From positions 7,465,501 to 7,529,500 of the forward strand of contig NZ_JBEJGX010000003.1 in the NCBI RefSeq assembly GCF_040253635.1: a DNA stretch of 64,000 bases, written 5' to 3'. Position numbers and translations under genes: made by a program. This DNA is from Streptomyces sp. Edi2. Its GTDB lineage: Bacteria > Actinomycetota > Actinomycetes > Streptomycetales > Streptomycetaceae. Below are positions 61,205 to 64,000 of the stretch, piece by piece. The notes beneath the pieces are model-generated. The model was not told the origin of the DNA. It ran no database searches and was given only the letters and a program-made list of their open reading frames with translations. The number at the start of each line of letters is the position of its first letter. Position 1 is the first letter of the stretch.

Positions 61205-61803
61205 GGTGCCCCTCCGCCGTTCCGGAGGGCCTCCGCGGCCTCCACCAGCTCCGGCAGCGGAGCGGCGACGGTCGCGTCCATCCGGCCGGTGGTGGTGCTC
61301 AGACCGGGCATCGGCGGTACCACGACGACGTTGCGGTGCTCGGCGAGCGCCCGGCAGTGCCGCCGGTAGGCCACGGATTCCACCCCGCCCGGCGGCAGCG
61401 CCGGAGCGACGACCACGGGTGCGGTGGTGCATTGCAGCGCGAGCAGCACCGGGGTGTCGGCGCTACCGAGGGCGAACCTGGCGAGGAAGTTCATGCTCGC
61501 CGGATTGACGATCACCGTGTCCGCCCACTCGGCCAGTTCGACGTGGAGCGCCGTGGCCGTCGGCCCGTCGGGCCAGCGGTCGACGAGGATGTCCCGGCCC
61601 ACGACGGGAGCCAGGGCTCCGCGGGTCACGAAGCGCTCCGCGCTGCGGGTGACGACGACGCGGAGCTCCAGGTCCGGGTATCCGGTGCGTAGCCACTTCA
61701 TCCAGAACGGCGCGTGCGCGACGCTGAGGGCACCGGTGCCGACGTACAGGAGCCTGCGGGCCGCGAACGGCGGCAGCTCCGCGCCCCGGCGGCCGCCGGT
61801 CAT
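61201..61803 (-). CDS. LanD-like flavoprotein cysteine decarboxylase
   Basis: 200-aa HFCD-family flavoprotein. Nucleotide loop YVGTGALSVAHAPFWMKWL, catalytic His87 in ALHVEL, and PASMNFLARF at 101-110 in place of the PASANT motif of EpiD. It oxidatively decarboxylates a C-terminal Cys to an enethiol, the step that makes an S-(2-aminovinyl)cysteine ring. The single C-terminal Cys of the precursor is the natural substrate. Coupled by ATGA overlap to both neighbours. Confidence 0.85.
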   Translation of the reverse strand: MTGGRRGAELPPFAARRLLYVGTGALSVAHAPFWMKWLRTGYPDLELRVVVTRSAERFVTRGALAPVVGRDILVDRWPDGPTATALHVELAEWADTVIVNPASMNFLARFALGSADTPVLLALQCTTAPVVVAPALPPGGVESVAYRRHCRALAEHRNVVVVPPMPGLSTTTGRMDATVAAPLPELVEAAEALRNGGGAP

Positions 61804-62780
61804 CCGAGACCTCCGGCACCCGCGATATCGCGCAGGTCGCGGTGGGCGGCGGCCTCGCCTTCCGTGAAGTGGACACCGGAGAGGTTGAGGATCACCTCGT
61901 CCACCCCGGCGTGGTGGAACCGGCGCAGTGCGGTGGCGATGTCGTCCGGGGTTCCGGTGAGGAAGACCTCCGACTCCACGAGGGCCTCCGCGCCCTTCAT
62001 TGGCTCGCCGGGGTCGGCCTCGACCCCGGCGCGCCGCAGCATGTCCGTGTAGTGGTCGGTGGACAGATGCGCGCCCACCGCCGTGTACGCCGCCTGAGCG
62101 GGGTTGCGGCCGGGCCGGCTCACCGCCGCGTGCACGACAGTGGCCACCCTGGGAGCCTTCCGCCCGCGTTCGGCGGCGCCCGCCTCCATCGCGGGACGCA
62201 GTTGCTCCGCGACGTAATGGGGTGGGGTGAGCCAGGTGATGGCGACGTCGGCGAAACGGCCTGCGGTCCTCGCCATGCCGGGGCGCAGCACGCCCAGCCC
62301 GACCTCGGGGCGCGGGGCAGCGAGGCGCGGGAGGCGGGCCGTGAGCCGGTACTGCTCGCCCTCGTGCTCCACGGTCTCGCCGTCGAGGAGCCTGCGGACC
62401 ACGGAGAGGTATTCGCCCATGGCCTTCAGCGGCCGGTCGAAGGCCTCACCGAGGAACGATTTCTGGAACTCCACCGACCCCGGCCCGTAGCCGGCGACGA
62501 GGCCCGCCCCGGACAAGGCGCTCAGGGTCCTGGCCTCGACCGCAGCCTGGTAAGGGTGGCGCAGCGGTGCCAGCGCGATGCTCGTGCCCAGCGGCAGGCC
62601 GGGGACATGGGCGGTGAGGGCTGCCATGGTCAGGTGGGAGTCCAGCCGCAGCGACTGGCCGAACCACAGCCGCGTGAAGCATGTCTCCCGGGCGAAACGC
62701 GCGAATTCGACGGCCGGACCAATGGCGTCCGGCTGTGCGGGATACATGAGGGAGAGTTTTCCCGCGGCTCTCTCAACCAC
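61800..62780 (-). CDS. LLM-class flavin/F420-dependent oxidoreductase
   Basis: 326-aa TIM-barrel oxidoreductase of the bacterial-luciferase-like family. Seen: FARFARETCFTRLWFGQSLRLDS, the cofactor-binding GTSIALAPLRHPYQAAVEARTLSALSGAGLVAGYGPGS and PEVGLGVLRPGM. In the lexapeptide pathway a homologue (LxmJ) reduces dehydroalanine to D-Ala with F420H2; here it could reduce Dha/Dhb from S or T of the core. GTG 62780 has AAGGTGG upstream. ATGA overlap with the LanD gene. Confidence 0.82.
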   Translation of the reverse strand: MVERAAGKLSLMYPAQPDAIGPAVEFARFARETCFTRLWFGQSLRLDSHLTMAALTAHVPGLPLGTSIALAPLRHPYQAAVEARTLSALSGAGLVAGYGPGSVEFQKSFLGEAFDRPLKAMGEYLSVVRRLLDGETVEHEGEQYRLTARLPRLAAPRPEVGLGVLRPGMARTAGRFADVAITWLTPPHYVAEQLRPAMEAGAAERGRKAPRVATVVHAAVSRPGRNPAQAAYTAVGAHLSTDHYTDMLRRAGVEADPGEPMKGAEALVESEVFLTGTPDDIATALRRFHHAGVDEVILNLSGVHFTEGEAAAHRDLRDIAGAGGLG

Positions 62781-62789
62781 GATTTTCCA

Positions 62790-62925
62790 CCTTCTTCAGT
62801 CGCTGGAGGCGCCAGGTATATGTGCGACGCGGGATGTCGAGGACCAGACAGAACCTCGAGATGGGGATCCCCAGCTCTTGACGTATCAACTCGAGGTCCG
62901 GGAAGGGATTCCGCGATGACTCCCG
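62790..62925 (-). pseudogene. fragment of IS3-type OrfB
   Basis: A second frame directly after the OrfA-like gene reads LIRQELGIPISRFCLVLDIPRRTYTWRLQRLKKV, the N-terminus of an IS3-family transposase OrfB, then stops short at the LLM gene. No catalytic DDE region remains. Confidence 0.6.
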
Positions 62926-63212
62926 ACCCGTCGCCACGTCATCAGCTCGACGTATGCCTCACCGAGTGCGACCTTCAGATTCCGCACTTCATGGCGGAGT
63001 TTCTGCTCCTGCTGGGAGGGCGGCGCAGACGTCTTTTCGCTGCCCGCCAGCCCCTCCGTGCCGCTGTCGATGAACTGTCTTCGCCAATTGGCTATGGATT
63101 GTTCGGACACTTGGGAGAGCTGTGCCGCCTCTGCCGCCGTGCGTTCTTTCGACAGCACGGAGAGCACGATCTTTGCCTTCTCCTGCGGTGGCAGCACCGG
63201 GCGCCGTGCCAT
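62886..63212 (-). CDS. IS3-OrfA-like HTH protein inside the RiPP operon
   Basis: 108-aa protein with an N-terminal helix-turn-helix (KAKIVLSVLSKERTAAEAAQLSQVSEQSIANWRRQFIDSG) and a basic leucine-zipper-like C-terminal helix (QEQKLRHEVRNLKVALGEAYVELMTW), as in IS3-type OrfA. Its ATG lies only 3 bases after the stop of the HopA1-like gene, and the ribosome site AAAAGGCGGGG is inside that gene. So it is translated as part of the operon, not as a free insertion. It may be a domesticated regulator or a harmless remnant. Confidence 0.75.
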   Translation of the reverse strand: MARRPVLPPQEKAKIVLSVLSKERTAAEAAQLSQVSEQSIANWRRQFIDSGTEGLAGSEKTSAPPSQQEQKLRHEVRNLKVALGEAYVELMTWRRVGSHRGIPSRTSS

Positions 63213-63215
63213 GAG

Positions 63216-64000
63216 TCACACCCCGCCTTTTCCGTATGAGAGTTCAGGTGAATCGATGTTCCGGGAGATTTCGAGTGGGTCTGTTCCGGCGGCCGTGAGT
63301 GCCTCGGCGACATACGCGTGGCGCCGTGCGCCCGCGGGCTCCCGCCGGGACGCCAGCAGGCCCTCCGCGAGGGCCAGCGCCCGATGCTGGCCGAAGCTCA
63401 GCCCGGCGTGCCCAGGCCTCCGGTCGTGCGGCTCCCAGCCGGCGGCGACCCCCGGAGCCAGCAGCTTCGCGAACGGCGAGACACCCGGCGCCAGTCCGGG
63501 TGCCCCTGACAGCTCCTCGACCAGCGCATCCAGTGCGGGCCAGGCATCGCTGCCCAGGTAGACGACGAGGGAGTCCCGGCGCGGCAGGAGCCGAGGGGAG
63601 GAGATGACCTTTGCCCGGTACGGGACGGCCGCCGCCTCCATCCGGGCCAGCACCGAGCGCCAGATCCCGGTGGCATACCGCGCCTCCGCGATATGGACGT
63701 AGACGCGGAGCAGCGGCCCCCTGGACGGCCGTCCCCGCGAGCCGTCGACCAGGAAGAAGCCGGGGGACAGGGCGGGACGGGCGGCGGGCAGCCGGAGCAC
63801 GTCCTCGGCCGGGTCCACGGCCGAGGACGGAACGGTCACCCGCACCCCGTCGATCTCCGCCACGAGGTGTCCGCCGGCCGCCCTCACCGCCGCGGCCGGG
63901 TAATGCGTCGTCCCGTGGGGGACCGCGGCCGCCAGGGCCGCCTCGGTGGCCGGGTCGCGCAGCCGCTTCGGGAGCGGGCCGTCCTCGGACGGCAGCCCGG
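63216..64000 (-). CDS. T3SS effector HopA1-family protein, phosphothreonine/serine lyase (partial)
   Basis: At least 261 residues; the frame is open to the right edge, so the N-terminus lies outside. Matches the HopA1/TvaD/LxmY family: RVYVHIAEARYATGIWRSVLARMEAAAVPYRAKVISSPRLLPRRDSLVVYLG, then PFAKLLAPGVAAGWEPHDRRPGHAGLSFGQHRALALAEGLL and the ending NIDSPELSYGKG. These lyases eliminate phosphate from phospho-Ser/Thr, giving Dha/Dhb in class V lanthipeptides and thioamitides. Partner of the APH-like kinase. Probably the first visible gene of the operon, whose promoter is beyond the edge. Confidence 0.85.
   Translation of the reverse strand, partial: GLPSEDGPLPKRLRDPATEAALAAAVPHGTTHYPAAAVRAAGGHLVAEIDGVRVTVPSSAVDPAEDVLRLPAARPALSPGFFLVDGSRGRPSRGPLLRVYVHIAEARYATGIWRSVLARMEAAAVPYRAKVISSPRLLPRRDSLVVYLGSDAWPALDALVEELSGAPGLAPGVSPFAKLLAPGVAAGWEPHDRRPGHAGLSFGQHRALALAEGLLASRREPAGARRHAYVAEALTAAGTDPLEISRNIDSPELSYGKGGV

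Noticed and set aside
62790..63212. Complete IS3 insertion sequence
   Set aside because: OrfB is cut after ~45 codons, no terminal inverted repeats were found, and OrfA is embedded with operon-like spacing.
56637..64000. Class I-IV lanthipeptide or linaridin assignment
   Set aside because: No LanB, LanC, LanM or LanKC-type gene and no linaridin CypH/CypL-type protein is seen; the kinase plus HopA1 pair and single C-terminal Cys fit class V/thioamitide-type machinery better.
56637..64000. Thioamide-containing (thioviridamide-type) product
   Set aside because: Not claimed: no YcaO or TfuA gene is visible, though either could lie beyond the right edge.

Overview
The window is chromosomal DNA of a high-GC actinomycete, almost certainly a Streptomyces. 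Codon third positions are nearly all G/C, GTG starts and AGGAGG-type ribosome sites are common, and the gene families (DUF5955, DUF6126, MmyB-type XRE regulators, SigE-type sigma factors, guanyl-specific RNase Sa, CdiI-like immunity protein) are typical of that genus. No rRNA, intact tRNA or CRISPR array is visible. The left and right edges both cut genes.

Layout. (1) 1-12331, purine/allantoin catabolism: 8-oxoguanine-deaminase-type amidohydrolase (cut at the left edge), urate/xanthine permease, a TetR gene, malate synthase, a MobA-like nucleotidyltransferase, an AllR-like IclR repressor, an Asp/Glu (allantoin/hydantoin) racemase, an NCS1 allantoin permease and allantoinase. Malate synthase would take up the glyoxylate that allantoin breakdown releases. 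Two TTCC-N7-GGAA-like sites, before aceB and before the racemase, are candidate AllR operators. (2) 12445-28197, mixed core and accessory genes: TenA-like protein, secreted GH84 hexosaminidase, a broken MmyB regulator, an SDR/XRE divergent pair with a four-copy operator-like array, a cupin regulator with DUF6126, an amino-acid permease, a secreted RNase, KDPG-type aldolase, a secreted PheC-like cyclohexadienyl dehydratase homologue, thioesterase, VOC protein and a GntR regulator. (3) 28619-34659, sugar uptake: two tandem paralogous binding lipoproteins, a permease, a single-domain ATPase, a ROK kinase and a membrane protein. (4) 34756-44342: arginyl-tRNA synthetase, acetyltransferase, DD-carboxypeptidase, a glycosyltransferase/membrane fusion, a SigE-type sigma factor with its likely membrane partner, and an orphan CdiI-like immunity protein.

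(5) 44448-53069, a tightly packed minus-strand operon: MFS transporter, FGGY (glycerol) kinase, GlpD, an alkyl-DHAP-synthase-like FAD oxidoreductase, a GlpP antiterminator homologue, an ABM monooxygenase and a zinc alcohol dehydrogenase. A nested terminator-like stem-loop lies in the leader of the first gene. This suggests a dedicated C3-polyol or glycerol-ether catabolic unit controlled by RNA antitermination. (6) 53247-56400, a scar zone of broken and truncated genes: a beta-propeller protein, an ABC-2 permease tail and a response-regulator head.

(7) 56519-64000, a ribosomally made peptide (RiPP) cluster, the main discovery candidate. A 52-residue precursor ends in T-I-A-W-S-C. On the opposite strand lie, in probable transcription order, a HopA1-like protein (cut by the edge), an IS3-OrfA-like HTH protein, an LLM flavin/F420 oxidoreductase, a LanD-like cysteine decarboxylase, an APH-like kinase, a methyltransferase and an M16 protease pair. 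The set resembles class V lanthipeptide (lexapeptide/cacaoidin) and thioamitide machinery. The precursor has one cysteine, at its C-terminus, so the only possible thioether is an S-(2-aminovinyl)-3-methylcysteine ring. It could define a separate group of aminovinyl-cysteine peptides.
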